Below are positions 43,280-52,625 of a stretch of 64,000 bases of DNA, piece by piece. Under the pieces are notes generated by a model. The model was not told the DNA's origin, made no database searches, and worked only from the letters and a program-made list of their open reading frames with translations. Within the stretch, counting starts at the first letter, position 1. Every line of letters starts with the position of its first letter. The stretch covers positions 25,971 through 89,970 of the forward strand of contig NZ_BBJP01000002.1 of assembly GCF_000739595.1 (NCBI RefSeq), written 5' to 3'. This DNA comes from Halorubrum halophilum (lineage in GTDB: Archaea > Halobacteriota > Halobacteria > Halobacteriales > Haloferacaceae). The translations under genes and the position numbers were made by a program.

Positions 43280-45055
43280 ATGGACAAAGGAGAGAACACA
43301 CCGCATACCGGTGAATCGGCAGACGACAGCGGGATCGCCGGAGATCAGTCCGAAACGGATGACACTGATGACGCTGACGAGACTGACGCTGACGAGACTG
43401 ACGCTGATCTCGACGATCCGGCATCGTCTGACTCATCGCCGCCATCCGATCGCTCGACCTCCCAAACGGGCTCGGCTCAGTCAGGGCCGGCAGATTCCGG
43501 CTTAGACTCTGGGTCAGAATCAGACTCCCTGACCGACGTTTCGGCGGATATTGACGATGTTTCGACGGACGTCGACGATGTCTCGACGAACATCGATGTC
43601 GGAAGCGGGGGCCGAGACCGGTCGTCTACCGATGTCGACTTCGACGGCGTGGTTCTCGACGATGACGACGAGAACCAAGGTCTGTTCGACGACCTGCTCT
43701 CCGGGGAGCCGATATTCGAGAACAAGGAGGTTCTCCGCCCCTCCTACACCCCCCACGAGCTTCCCCACCGTAACGACCAGATCAATCGGATGGCGACGAT
43801 CCTCGTCTCCGCGCTGCGCGGGGAAACGCCCTCGAACATCCTCATCTACGGCAAGACTGGAACGGGGAAGACGGCTTCCGCGAAGTTCGTCTCGCAAGAA
43901 CTCGAGTCCACCTCACAGAAGTACGACGTCCCCTGCGAGGTCGAGTACATCAACTGCGAGGTAACGGACACCCAGTACCGCGTCCTCGCACAACTTGCGA
44001 ACACCTTCATCGAGAAGAACCAGACGGTCATCGCGGACCGACTCGACCGATGCCGCCAACTTCGCTCCGACGCGGTCGACGATCCGAGCGCCCTCGCCGA
44101 CACCGAGTTCGCGACCCTCGACGATCTCGACGCGCGGATCGACGAACTCGAAACCGACGCCGAGGAGATGGAGGAGGTCCCGATGACCGGCTGGCCCACC
44201 GACCGCGTCTACTCGACCTTCTTCGAGGCAGTCGACTACCACGAGCGCGTGGTCGTGATCATGCTCGACGAGATCGACAAGCTCGTCGAGAAGAGCGGGG
44301 ACGACACGCTCTACAACCTCTCGCGGATGAACTCGGAACTCGACCGCTCGCGCATCTCGATCATGGGGATCTCGAACGATCTGAAGTTCACCGACTTCCT
44401 CGACCCTCGCGTCAAGTCCAGCCTCGGCGAGGAGGAGATCGTCTTCCCACCGTACGACGCGAACCAGCTCCGGGATATCCTCCAGCACCGCGCCGACATC
44501 TCGTTCAAGCAGGACGCGCTCACCGACGACGTCATCCCCCTCTGTGCGGCGTTCGCCGCGCAGGAACACGGAGACGCCCGCCGCGCGCTCGATCTGCTTC
44601 GGACCGCGGGCGAACTCGCCGAGCGCTCGCAGGCCGAGATCGTCGCCGAGAAACACGTCCGGCAGGCACAAGACAAGATCGAGCTCGACCGTGTCGTCGA
44701 GGTCGTCCGTACCCTCCCGACTCAGAGCAAGATCGTGCTGTTCGCGGTCATCCTCTTGGAGAAGAACGGCGTGCACAACATCAACACCGGTGAGGTGTTC
44801 AACATCTACAAGCGGCTCTGCGAGGAGATCGACGCCGACGTGCTCACGCAGCGCCGCGTCACCGACCTCATCAGCGAGCTCGACATGCTCGGAATCGTCA
44901 ACGCCGTCGTCGTCTCGAAGGGACGCTATGGCCGTACGAAGGAGATGGGGCTATCGGTTCCCGTCGAGGAGACCGAAGCCGTCCTCCTCTCGGACTCCCG
45001 CCTCGGAGACATCGAGAACGCGCAGCCGTTCGTTCAGGCCCGGTTCGACAACTGA
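43280..45055 (+). CDS. orc1: Orc1/Cdc6 replication initiator
   Basis: 591 residues, longer than the usual ~400-450 owing to an N-terminal acidic, disordered extension of ~130 residues (Asp/Ser/Thr-rich). AAA+ core: NILIYGKTGTGKTASAKFVSQEL (Walker A), VVIMLDEIDKLVEK (Walker B), ISIMGISNDLKF (sensor 1), then a C-terminal winged helix (QRRVTDLISELDMLGIVNAVV). It binds the neighbouring ORB sites and loads the MCM helicase. The start directly follows ORB 4. Confidence 0.95.
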   Translation: MDKGENTPHTGESADDSGIAGDQSETDDTDDADETDADETDADLDDPASSDSSPPSDRSTSQTGSAQSGPADSGLDSGSESDSLTDVSADIDDVSTDVDDVSTNIDVGSGGRDRSSTDVDFDGVVLDDDDENQGLFDDLLSGEPIFENKEVLRPSYTPHELPHRNDQINRMATILVSALRGETPSNILIYGKTGTGKTASAKFVSQELESTSQKYDVPCEVEYINCEVTDTQYRVLAQLANTFIEKNQTVIADRLDRCRQLRSDAVDDPSALADTEFATLDDLDARIDELETDAEEMEEVPMTGWPTDRVYSTFFEAVDYHERVVVIMLDEIDKLVEKSGDDTLYNLSRMNSELDRSRISIMGISNDLKFTDFLDPRVKSSLGEEEIVFPPYDANQLRDILQHRADISFKQDALTDDVIPLCAAFAAQEHGDARRALDLLRTAGELAERSQAEIVAEKHVRQAQDKIELDRVVEVVRTLPTQSKIVLFAVILLEKNGVHNINTGEVFNIYKRLCEEIDADVLTQRRVTDLISELDMLGIVNAVVVSKGRYGRTKEMGLSVPVEETEAVLLSDSRLGDIENAQPFVQARFDN

Positions 45056-45071
45056 CACGGCCGCTTTCTGT

Positions 45072-46280
45072 TTATCTTATCGTGCCCGCAGCCACATCTC
45101 CACCCGAAACAGTGGCCTTCGCGTCAGGAACCGTGGGATTCTCGTTAAAAGCACCCCAATCACTGACCTCGTTGACGCCGATCTCTCTTGCCTGAATAGC
45201 GACACTCGTCGCCACCACGTCACCCGGCTCGGCCTGTCCGGTCGCGATCAGTCGAACGTAGCCGAGATACGGCACGCGGACCCGCGCGACCCCGGTCACC
45301 CAGTCGGCCTTGACCGGCGCGGCGAGGCCGTTCGCCTGATCGTACGCGCCGTTGTTGTCACCGAGCGTGATGAACCCGTCGTGGGGTGCGGGACAGTGAG
45401 TGAGCTCGCCGCAGTCGGCGGCGCTGTGGTACCGATCGTCGGCGCGGTCGTACCAGTTCTCGCCCTCCTCCACGTGAAACATGGCTCGGTGAATGATCGG
45501 CGAGGCGGTTCTCCCGGGCGGTCGGTAGATCACTACCGAGCCGTAGGACCCGAACGTCCGATAATCGGCCCTCTCGCCGACTTCGTGGGTCACGACGCCG
45601 ATGTCGTTGTCCGCGGCGTCGGGAGCGAGCCGCCCCGGATCCGTGACGAAGACGAGGTCGCCGACCTCCATGTTCGGCTCCATGCTCCCGGACTCGACCG
45701 CAACCATCGGCGGCCATACCCCGCTGACGCCGAACAGGACTAGGCCGATCACGAGGACGATGGCAACGCTGGAAAGCATTTCTCGGATCCACATCAACGG
45801 TCCCTCCCTGTCGTGGCGGAAACGGTACAGAATCCCCTGGTCGGAAGCGCTTAGGCCTGGGTTCGATTCGGTTCGATCTCGGCTCGTTTCTCCCCCTGAT
45901 CGACCGGTTTCGACCCGATTCTCGGCGGCTCGTTCGGTCTGTCTCCCCGACCTCCCGGCGCCGTCCGAAGTATCTGATTCAGAACCCGTCTCGACACCCG
46001 ACTCACCGGACGACGCGACGCCCCCCTCAGAGACTGCCTCATCGACGTCGTTGCCGCTGTCCCCCTCGGACGCCTCGGTACCGGCGGAGTCGTCGTCAAA
46101 ACCGTCATCGAAATCGTTCCCGGCCGAATCGTCACCCCCCGTGTCGTCCGGATCACCGCCTTCCGGATCGTCGCTGGCGGTGGGATCGTCACCGACGGGA
46201 TCGCTGTTCCCGGTATCGCTGTCCGCCGACCCGGTCTCCCGGTCGAGTTCGTCGCTGCCCGACCGATCCCCTTCGTCCAT
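45072..46280 (-). CDS. S26-family signal peptidase (archaeal Sec11 type)
   Basis: 402 residues. The first ~155 residues are an acidic disordered extension rich in Asp, Gly and Ser. A membrane helix (SSVAIVLVIGLVLFGVSGVW) precedes the catalytic domain: Ser in VESGSMEPNMEVGDLVFV, His in SPIIHRAMFHVEEGE (His replaces Lys, as in archaeal Sec11), Asp in FITLGDNNGAYDQ. It removes signal peptides outside the membrane. It is convergent with orc1 (16 bases apart) and divergent from the DP1 gene. An ORB-like sequence lies in its 3' end. Confidence 0.9.
   Translation of the reverse strand: MDEGDRSGSDELDRETGSADSDTGNSDPVGDDPTASDDPEGGDPDDTGGDDSAGNDFDDGFDDDSAGTEASEGDSGNDVDEAVSEGGVASSGESGVETGSESDTSDGAGRSGRQTERAAENRVETGRSGGETSRDRTESNPGLSASDQGILYRFRHDREGPLMWIREMLSSVAIVLVIGLVLFGVSGVWPPMVAVESGSMEPNMEVGDLVFVTDPGRLAPDAADNDIGVVTHEVGERADYRTFGSYGSVVIYRPPGRTASPIIHRAMFHVEEGENWYDRADDRYHSAADCGELTHCPAPHDGFITLGDNNGAYDQANGLAAPVKADWVTGVARVRVPYLGYVRLIATGQAEPGDVVATSVAIQAREIGVNEVSDWGAFNENPTVPDAKATVSGGDVAAGTIR
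45098..45118 (+). other. ORB-like site inside the signal peptidase 3' end
   Basis: CTCCACCCGAAACAGTGGCC, 40 bases after the orc1 stop on the plus strand, matches the core of ORB 2 and ORB 4 but lacks the G-string. It lies in the last codons of the minus-strand signal peptidase. Confidence 0.45.
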
Positions 46281-46390
46281 TACGTTCGGCTTGACGGGTT
46301 TCGGTCATAAGCTTCCGGGTCCCGGTCGTCGTTGGTTCGGGGAAGCCGGGCTCCGGAACCGTTTTGAGCCGCCCTCCCGTTTCGGATGTC

Positions 46391-48022
46391 GTGCCGCTGG
46401 AGTCGAACGCCCGGATCGCGAAGGAGCTCGCCAGACACGGATACAACGCCGAACGCGAGGCGATCACCCTCTTGGCGAGCGCGCCCGACTCCGCCACCGC
46501 CGTCGAATCGGTCGTCGACCGCGCCCCGGACGACGCCCTCCGTATCACCTCCGACCACGTCCGCGCCGTCACGAACGACCGATCCGCTTCCGGTACCGGT
46601 CCGACCAGTTCCGGCCCCGATCCGACTGATTCCGAGTCCGACTCGACCGTTCCGGCCGCCGAGTCGACCCACGAATCCCCTCCAACTCGAAACGGCGACA
46701 TATCGCCTTCTGAGGCCACGAAAGACCGATCTCCAGTCGAAACGGAGGGGTATTCCTCTACTCTTCGATCCGACTCAAACCGCAACACCGACAGCGCACC
46801 CCACCACGATCCCGACCTCCGCGAGCTAGAGATCGGCAACGACATGACCGGTCGAAGCACCGGAACCGGGGAGTACGGCGACTTCGTCCGAACGTTCCGC
46901 GACCGCTACGAGCGGCTCTCGAAAGTGCTCCGCGGCCGCGTCAACCACCGGCCTGCCGAAGCGATCGCGGAGATGCCGGGCGGGAGCGACGCCGCGATGA
47001 TCGGCCTCGTCAACGACGTGCGCTCCACCAAATCCGGTCACTGGCTCGTCGAGCTGGAGGACACGACAGGGACCTTCCCGGCTCTCGTAATGAAGGACAA
47101 GGGCCTCGCCGACCTCGTCGACGAGATCCTGATGGACGAGTGCCTCGCCGTCGAGGGGACGCTCGCCGACGACTCCGGCATCCTCTTCGCCGACTCCCTC
47201 CACTTCCCCGACGTTCCCCGCACCCACCGGACCGGGGCGGCCGACCGCCACGTCCAGGCCGCATTGATCTCCGATATCCACGTCGGCAGCGACGAGTTCA
47301 TGGCCGACGCGTGGCACCGGTTCACCGACTGGCTCCACACGCCCGAGGCCGAGCCGGTCGAGTACCTGCTCCTCGCCGGCGACATGGTTGAGGGCGTCGG
47401 CGTCTACCCGAACCAGGACGAGGAGCTGGAGATCGTCGACATCTACGACCAGTACGAGGCGTTCGCGGAGCACCTCAAGGAGGTCCCGGCCGACACCGAG
47501 ATCGTGATGATCCCGGGCAACCACGACGCGGTCCGGCTCGCGGAGCCCCAGCCCGGGTTCAACGACGAGATCCGTTCCATCATGGACGTCCACGACGCGC
47601 AGATCGTCTCGAACCCCGCGACCGTCACCGTCGAGGGCGTCGACGTGCTGATGTACCACGGCGTCTCGCTCGACGAGGTGATCGCGGAGCTTCCCGAGGA
47701 GAAGGCGAGCTACGACGAGCCGCACAAGGCGATGTACCAGCTCCTGAAGAAACGGCACGTCGCCCCGCAGTTCGGCGGTCACACCCGCGTCGCGCCGGAG
47801 GAGCGAGACTACCTCGTCATCGAGGACGTGCCCGACGTGTTCCACACCGGCCACGTCCACAAGCTCGGCTGGGGGAAGTACCACAACGTACTCGCCGTCA
47901 ACTCCGGCTGCTGGCAGGCCCAGACCGACTTCCAGAAGTCCGTCAATATCGACCCCGACGCCGGCTACGCGCCGATCCTCGATCTGGACACCCTTGAGAT
48001 GACTGTCAGGAAGTTCTCGTAA
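46391..48022 (+). CDS. DNA polymerase D small (exonuclease) subunit DP1
   Basis: 543 residues from a GTG at 46391, where archaeal homologues begin (VPLESNARIAKELARHGYNAEREA); a TTG 27 bases upstream is also in frame, but a TTTTGAGC element about 30 bases before the GTG supports the latter. The phosphoesterase domain is complete: ISDIHVGSDEF, LAGDMVEG, PGNHDAVR, MYHGVSLDEV, GHTR and TGHVHKLGWG. It provides 3'-5' proofreading for PolD. An Asp/Ser-rich variable linker occupies ~residues 70-150. It sits beside oriC. Confidence 0.95.
   Translation: MPLESNARIAKELARHGYNAEREAITLLASAPDSATAVESVVDRAPDDALRITSDHVRAVTNDRSASGTGPTSSGPDPTDSESDSTVPAAESTHESPPTRNGDISPSEATKDRSPVETEGYSSTLRSDSNRNTDSAPHHDPDLRELEIGNDMTGRSTGTGEYGDFVRTFRDRYERLSKVLRGRVNHRPAEAIAEMPGGSDAAMIGLVNDVRSTKSGHWLVELEDTTGTFPALVMKDKGLADLVDEILMDECLAVEGTLADDSGILFADSLHFPDVPRTHRTGAADRHVQAALISDIHVGSDEFMADAWHRFTDWLHTPEAEPVEYLLLAGDMVEGVGVYPNQDEELEIVDIYDQYEAFAEHLKEVPADTEIVMIPGNHDAVRLAEPQPGFNDEIRSIMDVHDAQIVSNPATVTVEGVDVLMYHGVSLDEVIAELPEEKASYDEPHKAMYQLLKKRHVAPQFGGHTRVAPEERDYLVIEDVPDVFHTGHVHKLGWGKYHNVLAVNSGCWQAQTDFQKSVNIDPDAGYAPILDLDTLEMTVRKFS
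46730..46757 (+). other. ORB-like site inside the DP1 coding region
   Basis: TCTCCAGTCGAAACGGAGGG followed by GTATTCC, in the variable linker of DP1. It matches the core and orientation of ORB 2. A weaker match (CTCCAACTCGAAACGGCG) lies about 50 bases earlier, near 46678-46697. Confidence 0.5.
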
Positions 48023-48067
48023 TCTCGTGACCAAGGGCAGTCCGCGCGGGTGCTCGGTCCCGTCGCG

Positions 48068-48700
48068 CTACCGATCGATCTCCACGCGACCGCTGGTCGC
48101 GCTGTTGAGCCGCTCCACGAGCGACTCCACCTCGGCCACGGGCACCCGAAGCGCGAACCGCACGCGCTCCTCGTAGTCGGCGTCGAACTCGACGCCCGAC
48201 GACTCGATCACGCCCCGGACGGTCCCCGAGTCGTCGTAGGCGGTCTCCACGACCAGTCGGCGGTGCGGCCGTTCCTCGATCACGCCCGCCTCGTCGACTC
48301 CGTCCTTCACCGCCCGCGAGTAGGCGCGTGCGAGCCCGCCGACGCCGAGGTTCGTCCCGCCGTAGTACCGGGTCACTACCGCGACGACGTTCCGGATCTC
48401 GCGCTGCTGGAGCACGTTGAGCGCCGGCTTCCCCGCCGAGCCGGTCGGTTCCCCGTCGTCAGAGGAGTACTCTCGGAGCATGACCTCGCTGCCGGGTGTC
48501 CGGGCCGAGGCCTCGCCCGCGGGAACCCGGTACGCCGGCACGTTGTGGGTCGCGTCGTCGTACTCGGTCCGAACGCGTTCGACGAACGCCTCGGCCGCAT
48601 CCACCGTGTCGGCCGGCGCGACGTGTCCGAGGAACTCCGAACCCTGCACCTCGAACGTCGCCGTCGCGGACTCCTCGACCGTCAGGTACGTGTCGGTCAT
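48068..48700 (-). CDS. YigZ/IMPACT-family protein
   Basis: 210 residues. The IMPACT domain (~residues 15-130) has the conserved HNVPAYRVPAG and EYSSDDGEPTGSAGKPALNVLQQREIRNVVAVVTRYYGGTNLGVGGLARAYS motifs, including DDGEP and the GGxxLG segment. The C-terminal domain is ferredoxin-like. The bacterial relative is YigZ and the eukaryotic one is the Gcn2 regulator IMPACT. Its start overlaps the stop of the membrane protein gene upstream (ATGA). Confidence 0.9.
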   Translation of the reverse strand: MTDTYLTVEESATATFEVQGSEFLGHVAPADTVDAAEAFVERVRTEYDDATHNVPAYRVPAGEASARTPGSEVMLREYSSDDGEPTGSAGKPALNVLQQREIRNVVAVVTRYYGGTNLGVGGLARAYSRAVKDGVDEAGVIEERPHRRLVVETAYDDSGTVRGVIESSGVEFDADYEERVRFALRVPVAEVESLVERLNSATSGRVEIDR

Positions 48701-49185
48701 TCGCGCACGTCCTCGTCCTCTCCCGTAGGTTCGCTTCCGCCTGCGGCCTCCTTCCGCCGTTCGACCACGACGCCTGTCGGCGGCGCGAACCGGTACAGCG
48801 CGAGGAATGCGACGATCCCGACGACCTCCGCGCCCTTGCCGACGATCGCCAGCGGATCGCTCGCGAGCGCCGGCGCGGTCCCGCCGCCGTGCCACCCCGC
48901 GTAGCCGACGAGGAACGCGGCGAGGGTCCCGGCGCCGAGCGCGTACAGCCGCCGGTACTCGTCCGCGCGCAGCGTCGCGACCGCGACGGCGACCGTGAAC
49001 ACCCCGCCGAGCAGGAACACGTAGGGGCGCGCGTCGGCCGGCTCGCCGAGCCGCGGCCACGCCCACAGGAAGTGGACGGCCGCGCTCAGCGCCGCGGTCT
49101 GTGCGGCCACCGCCCGGAGGAGACGCTTCCGCGAGGCGTCGCGCCCGGCGTACTCTCGGTCCGAACCCCTCTCCGTCGCGCTCAT
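48697..49185 (-). CDS. Conserved four-span membrane protein
   Basis: 162 residues from the ATG at 49185. Helices: LLRAVAAQTAALSAAVHFLW, YVFLLGGVFTVAVAVATL, LYALGAGTLAAFLVGYAGWH and AEVVGIVAFLALYRF. A charged N-terminus and an acidic C-terminus flank them. It overlaps the YigZ gene by 4 bases and the PspAB-like gene is 4 bases upstream, so all three are likely one operon. Function unknown. Confidence 0.75.
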   Translation of the reverse strand: MSATERGSDREYAGRDASRKRLLRAVAAQTAALSAAVHFLWAWPRLGEPADARPYVFLLGGVFTVAVAVATLRADEYRRLYALGAGTLAAFLVGYAGWHGGGTAPALASDPLAIVGKGAEVVGIVAFLALYRFAPPTGVVVERRKEAAGGSEPTGEDEDVRE

Positions 49186-49189
49186 CGGA

Positions 49190-49795
49190 TCACTCCCACG
49201 GGTGGTTTCCCGGCTCGTCGGGCCACAACGGGTACCAGTACGACTCGTCGTCTTCGAGCCCGAGCTCCCCGTCGAGGACGGACTGGAGCTTGAACTCGAC
49301 CTGTTGGTTCCGGTCGCTCGTCCCCTTCGGCGAGAAGGGGTAGTACGCACCGCGCCTGAACGAGTAGATCCAGTAGGCGTCGGTACCGTCGCGCTCGAAG
49401 CCGAAGACGGCCGCGAGCAGGCGGGAGCCGAACCCTTCCTCGATGAACTGGTCGGCCGCGAAGTGGACGCTCGTCACCAGGTCCTCGGGGTCGTCGTCCT
49501 CCAGCACGAACCACTGGTAGCCGTGGTCGTCTTCGTGCCGGTGGAACCCGGTTCCGGTGTCGATCTCGCCGGCCTCCAGGATGGCCTCGACCGTCTCCAC
49601 CGCGTCGTCGAACCGGGTGCTGTCGACGCCGGAGAAGCATAGCGCGGCCTCCCCGCAGTGGTCGTAGCCGAGATCGGCCTCCATCGTCATGTACGCGGTC
49701 GACATCCCGAAGAGGTCCTCGGGGTCGGCCTCGCGGGTCGCGTCCGTCTCGGCGCTCGTCCCGAGCACGGCGCGGATCGTGTCGAAGATGCCCAT
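49190..49795 (-). CDS. pspAB: PspA-associated protein PspAB
   Basis: 201 residues. Haloarchaeal PspAB features are MGIFDTIRAVLGTSAETDATREADPEDLFGMSTAYMTMEADLGY, HRHEDDHGYQWFVLEDDDPEDLVTSVHFAADQFIEEGFGSRLLAAVFGFER and the C-terminal SYWYPLWPDEPGNHPWE. It is thought to work with the PspA membrane-stress protein. No PspA gene is adjacent. The family label is from memory. Confidence 0.8.
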   Translation of the reverse strand: MGIFDTIRAVLGTSAETDATREADPEDLFGMSTAYMTMEADLGYDHCGEAALCFSGVDSTRFDDAVETVEAILEAGEIDTGTGFHRHEDDHGYQWFVLEDDDPEDLVTSVHFAADQFIEEGFGSRLLAAVFGFERDGTDAYWIYSFRRGAYYPFSPKGTSDRNQQVEFKLQSVLDGELGLEDDESYWYPLWPDEPGNHPWE

Positions 49796-49867
49796 CTATG
49801 GGCACGGCTAGGCGACGCGGGGTTTAGGAGGTTTCCGTCGGGGGCCGGACTCTCCGCGGCGTCGCCC

Positions 49868-50788
49868 CTACTCCTCCGACTCCTCCTCGACGCGATCGAG
49901 GTACGTCAACACGCCGCGCGAGTTCAGGCTCGCGTCGGCCCGCGCGCGCTCCGGGTTCCAGAACTCAACGTCTCGGCTCGCCTCCTCGAAGTGCTCGACG
50001 ACGGCCTCGTCGTCGCCGAGCGCCTCGCGCTTCTCTCGGACCGCCTCGACCCACTCGACGTACGCCCGCTTCGCCTCGCCGATCAGCGACGGCTCGTACT
50101 CGCGCGGCCCGAAGTGGCCGAAACAGAGGTACTCCGGGTCGAGCTCCTCGATCGCCGAGAGGTCCCTGAGACACTGGTCGAGGTCGAACTGCGGCGGCGG
50201 CGACGTGGGGCGAACAGTGTCCACTTCGGGGACGTAGATCCCGGCGGCGTCGGCGGTGAAGACGACGTCGGCGTCGGGATCGTGGTAGAACGCGTGGTGC
50301 GGAGCGTGCCCCGGGGCGTCGTGGACGACGAGCTCGCGGTCGCCCAGGTCGATCCGGTCCCCCTCGGCGATCCCCGCGATGCGGTCATCGGGGACCGGTG
50401 CGGGCTCGTCGTAGTACTGCCACTGGTCCTGCACGGCCGACTTCGTGCCCGCGACGAGCGCGCCCGGGTCGACGAGGTGTCGGACCCCCTTCTCGGGAAC
50501 GCGGACCTCGGCGTTCGGGTAGCGCTCGGCGAGGTGTCCCGCCCCGCCCGCGTGGTCGAGGTGGGCGTGCGTGGCGAGGATCCACGCCAGCTCCTCGCGT
50601 TCGATCCCGATCTCGTCTATGGTCTCGAAAAGCGTCTCGCGGTTCGCCCCCGTGCCGGTGTCGATCACGACCGGTCGTTCGGCGTCGTACACGTACACGG
50701 CCCCGTACTCGTTGGTGTCGTACATCCCGGTATCGTGAACGTACAGGTCCGGAACCCCGCGAACCGCCTCGAACTCGCCTGCGTGCAT
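49868..50788 (-). CDS. MBL-fold metallo-hydrolase
   Basis: 306 residues from the ATG at 50788; a GTG 15 bases upstream is in frame, but a TTAAAAGG element centred near 50817 fits the ATG. The metal motif is THAHLDHAGGAGHL (residues ~70-83), with further ligands in PGHAPHHAF, FTADAAG and the C-terminal FGHFGPREY. The extra C-terminal ~75 residues are helical. It differs from the lactonase-like enzyme at 15.2 kb. The substrate is unknown. Confidence 0.88.
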   Translation of the reverse strand: MHAGEFEAVRGVPDLYVHDTGMYDTNEYGAVYVYDAERPVVIDTGTGANRETLFETIDEIGIEREELAWILATHAHLDHAGGAGHLAERYPNAEVRVPEKGVRHLVDPGALVAGTKSAVQDQWQYYDEPAPVPDDRIAGIAEGDRIDLGDRELVVHDAPGHAPHHAFYHDPDADVVFTADAAGIYVPEVDTVRPTSPPPQFDLDQCLRDLSAIEELDPEYLCFGHFGPREYEPSLIGEAKRAYVEWVEAVREKREALGDDEAVVEHFEEASRDVEFWNPERARADASLNSRGVLTYLDRVEEESEE

Positions 50789-50920
50789 GTGGTCACGACT
50801 CACGCGCGACGCCTTTTAACGATCGGTCGGGAGAGGGATCGGCCGCGACCGCAGCCACCCGCCGCGACCGACCGTCCCGCCGTGGCGGACCCTTATGGTC
50901 GCCCCGTCCGTGGGATCCGT

Positions 50921-51871
50921 ATGCGCGTGCTCGTCACCGGCGCCACCGGATTCGTCGGCAGTCGGCTCATCCCGGCGCTCCTCGACCGGGGCCACGAGGT
51001 GGTCGCGCTCGTCCGCGACGCCGACGGCTACGCTCCCCCCGCGGGCGTTCGCGTGGTCGAGGGAGACCTCCTCGAACCCGACAGCTTACCGCCCGCGTTC
51101 GAGATCGACGGCGAGCCCGTCGACGCCGCCTACTACCTCGTCCACTCGATGGACGGCGGTCCGGGGTACGAGGAGCGGGACCGCAACTGCGCTCAGAACT
51201 TCGTCGAGGCGGCGTCGGCCGCGGGCACCGACCGGATCGTCTACCTCGGCGGGCTCGGCGAGGACCGCGAGGACCTCTCCGAACACCTCAAGTCCCGCCG
51301 CGAGGTCGAACGGATCCTCGGGACGGGCGACCCAGCGCTCACGACGCTGCGGGCGGCGATCATCGTCGGCGCCGGCAGCGCGAGCTTCGAGGTCATTCAC
51401 GGGCTCGCGAGCCGGCTCCCGGTGATGACCACGCCGAAGTGGGTCGACACCCTCTGTCAGCCGATCGCGATCGACGACGTGGTCGGGTACCTCGTCGGGA
51501 CGCTCGAAGAGCCGGCGACCGCCAGCGACACCTTCGAGATCGGCGGCCCGAACGTGCTGACGTACGCGGAGATACTCCGCCGGACGCGCCGCCAGCTCGG
51601 TCACAGGCTGCGGATCATTCGGGTTCCGGTGTTGAGCCCCGAACTGTCGGCGAAGTGGCTCCGGCTCGTGACCGACGTGAACCCCTACCTCGCGCGGTCG
51701 CTGGTTGAGGGGCTCCGCAACACCGTGATCGTCGAGGACGACCGGATCCGCGACCTCGTGCCGATCGACCAGACGCCGTTCGAGGTCGCGGTCGCGCGGG
51801 CGATCGACGAGATGAATCAGTCGGAAGCGGCTCGGTCGGCGGAGATCGGACCGGGGGCGCCCCGGTCGTGA
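50921..51871 (+). CDS. NAD(P)H-binding atypical SDR
   Basis: 316 residues. Rossmann start: RVLVTGATGFVGSRLIPALLDRGHEVVALVRD, the NmrA/YbjT type. Then ERDRNCAQNFVEAASAAGTDRIVYLGGLGE. The classic YxxxK is replaced by HLKSRREVERIL, and the later section TPKWVDTLCQPIAIDDVVGYLVGTLEEP is found in NDUFA9-like SDRs. It overlaps the next gene by 4 bases (GTGA). Possible role: redox housekeeping or quinone-related assembly, inferred from the family. Confidence 0.85.
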   Translation: MRVLVTGATGFVGSRLIPALLDRGHEVVALVRDADGYAPPAGVRVVEGDLLEPDSLPPAFEIDGEPVDAAYYLVHSMDGGPGYEERDRNCAQNFVEAASAAGTDRIVYLGGLGEDREDLSEHLKSRREVERILGTGDPALTTLRAAIIVGAGSASFEVIHGLASRLPVMTTPKWVDTLCQPIAIDDVVGYLVGTLEEPATASDTFEIGGPNVLTYAEILRRTRRQLGHRLRIIRVPVLSPELSAKWLRLVTDVNPYLARSLVEGLRNTVIVEDDRIRDLVPIDQTPFEVAVARAIDEMNQSEAARSAEIGPGAPRS

Positions 51872-52536
51872 GCCGCAACTACGGCGAGACGTGGGTGTAC
51901 GAGAGCCTCGTCGGCGGTATTCCCGGACTCGACATCTCTCGGAGGCTCGCGGTCGCGATCCAGTTCGTCCTGTTCGAGGTCGGCGTGGTGGCGCTCGGCT
52001 GGTACTACGGTCTGTGGGACGCGGTCGTCGCCGGGACCGTCGCCGTCGCGGTGGCCGCCGTCGGCAGCGTCGAGATGCACCGGCTCGGCGCGATCAACCG
52101 CCGGCTTCCGACGCCGGCGACCCACAAGCGGCTGCTGTTCGGGTCGAGCATCGAGATCGTTCTCGGCGTGCTGGCGTTCATCGCTCTGATCACGTACATG
52201 ATCGCATGGGACGGCGCGCTGATCGACCGGCTGTTCGGCCCGAACCCGCCGATTCCGGTGGTCTATCTCACGCTGTTGATCCTCTGGGACCTCACCTACC
52301 GGATCGGCACCTCGTGGTGGAGCGCGGTCGTCGCGCTGTGGCGCGCGGTCCACGTCGATCTCCCGCCGGAGGCGACTTCGAGAGTTAGGCGGCTTGACGC
52401 GGAGAACATCGCGTTCTCGGCGATCCAACTGACCCTCGTCCCGTTTCTGCTCGAAGAACCGGTCCTCCTCGGCGCGGTCGTGGGGCACGTTCTCGCGGTC
52501 GCGATCGTCTGCTCCGCGGCGATCGCGCTGTCTTGA
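51868..52536 (+). CDS. Conserved haloarchaeal membrane protein (DUF7530-like)
   Basis: 222 residues, GTG start overlapping the SDR stop. Five or so helices: LAVAIQFVLFEVGVVALGWYYG, AVVAGTVAVAVAAVGSV, IVLGVLAFIALITYMIAW, VVYLTLLILWDLTYRIG and ILLGAVVGHVLAVAIVCSAAIA-like. The N-terminus has conserved-looking YGETWVYESLVGGIPGLDI. Function unknown; it may be a membrane partner of the SDR. DUF label from memory. Confidence 0.75.
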   Translation: MSRNYGETWVYESLVGGIPGLDISRRLAVAIQFVLFEVGVVALGWYYGLWDAVVAGTVAVAVAAVGSVEMHRLGAINRRLPTPATHKRLLFGSSIEIVLGVLAFIALITYMIAWDGALIDRLFGPNPPIPVVYLTLLILWDLTYRIGTSWWSAVVALWRAVHVDLPPEATSRVRRLDAENIAFSAIQLTLVPFLLEEPVLLGAVVGHVLAVAIVCSAAIALS

Positions 52537-52625
52537 GACGCATTGCGCCGTCGTGACTCAGCGACGACTGTCGCTCCGCTCCGCGAAATCAACCGGATCG
52601 GAGAAGGAGTCCGCGAGCCGCCGAT

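Noticed and set aside
42784..43314. 176-codon plus-strand reading frame in the origin region
   Set aside because: It covers ORB sites and runs into orc1 in another frame, and its composition is unlike the acidic proteins of the window.
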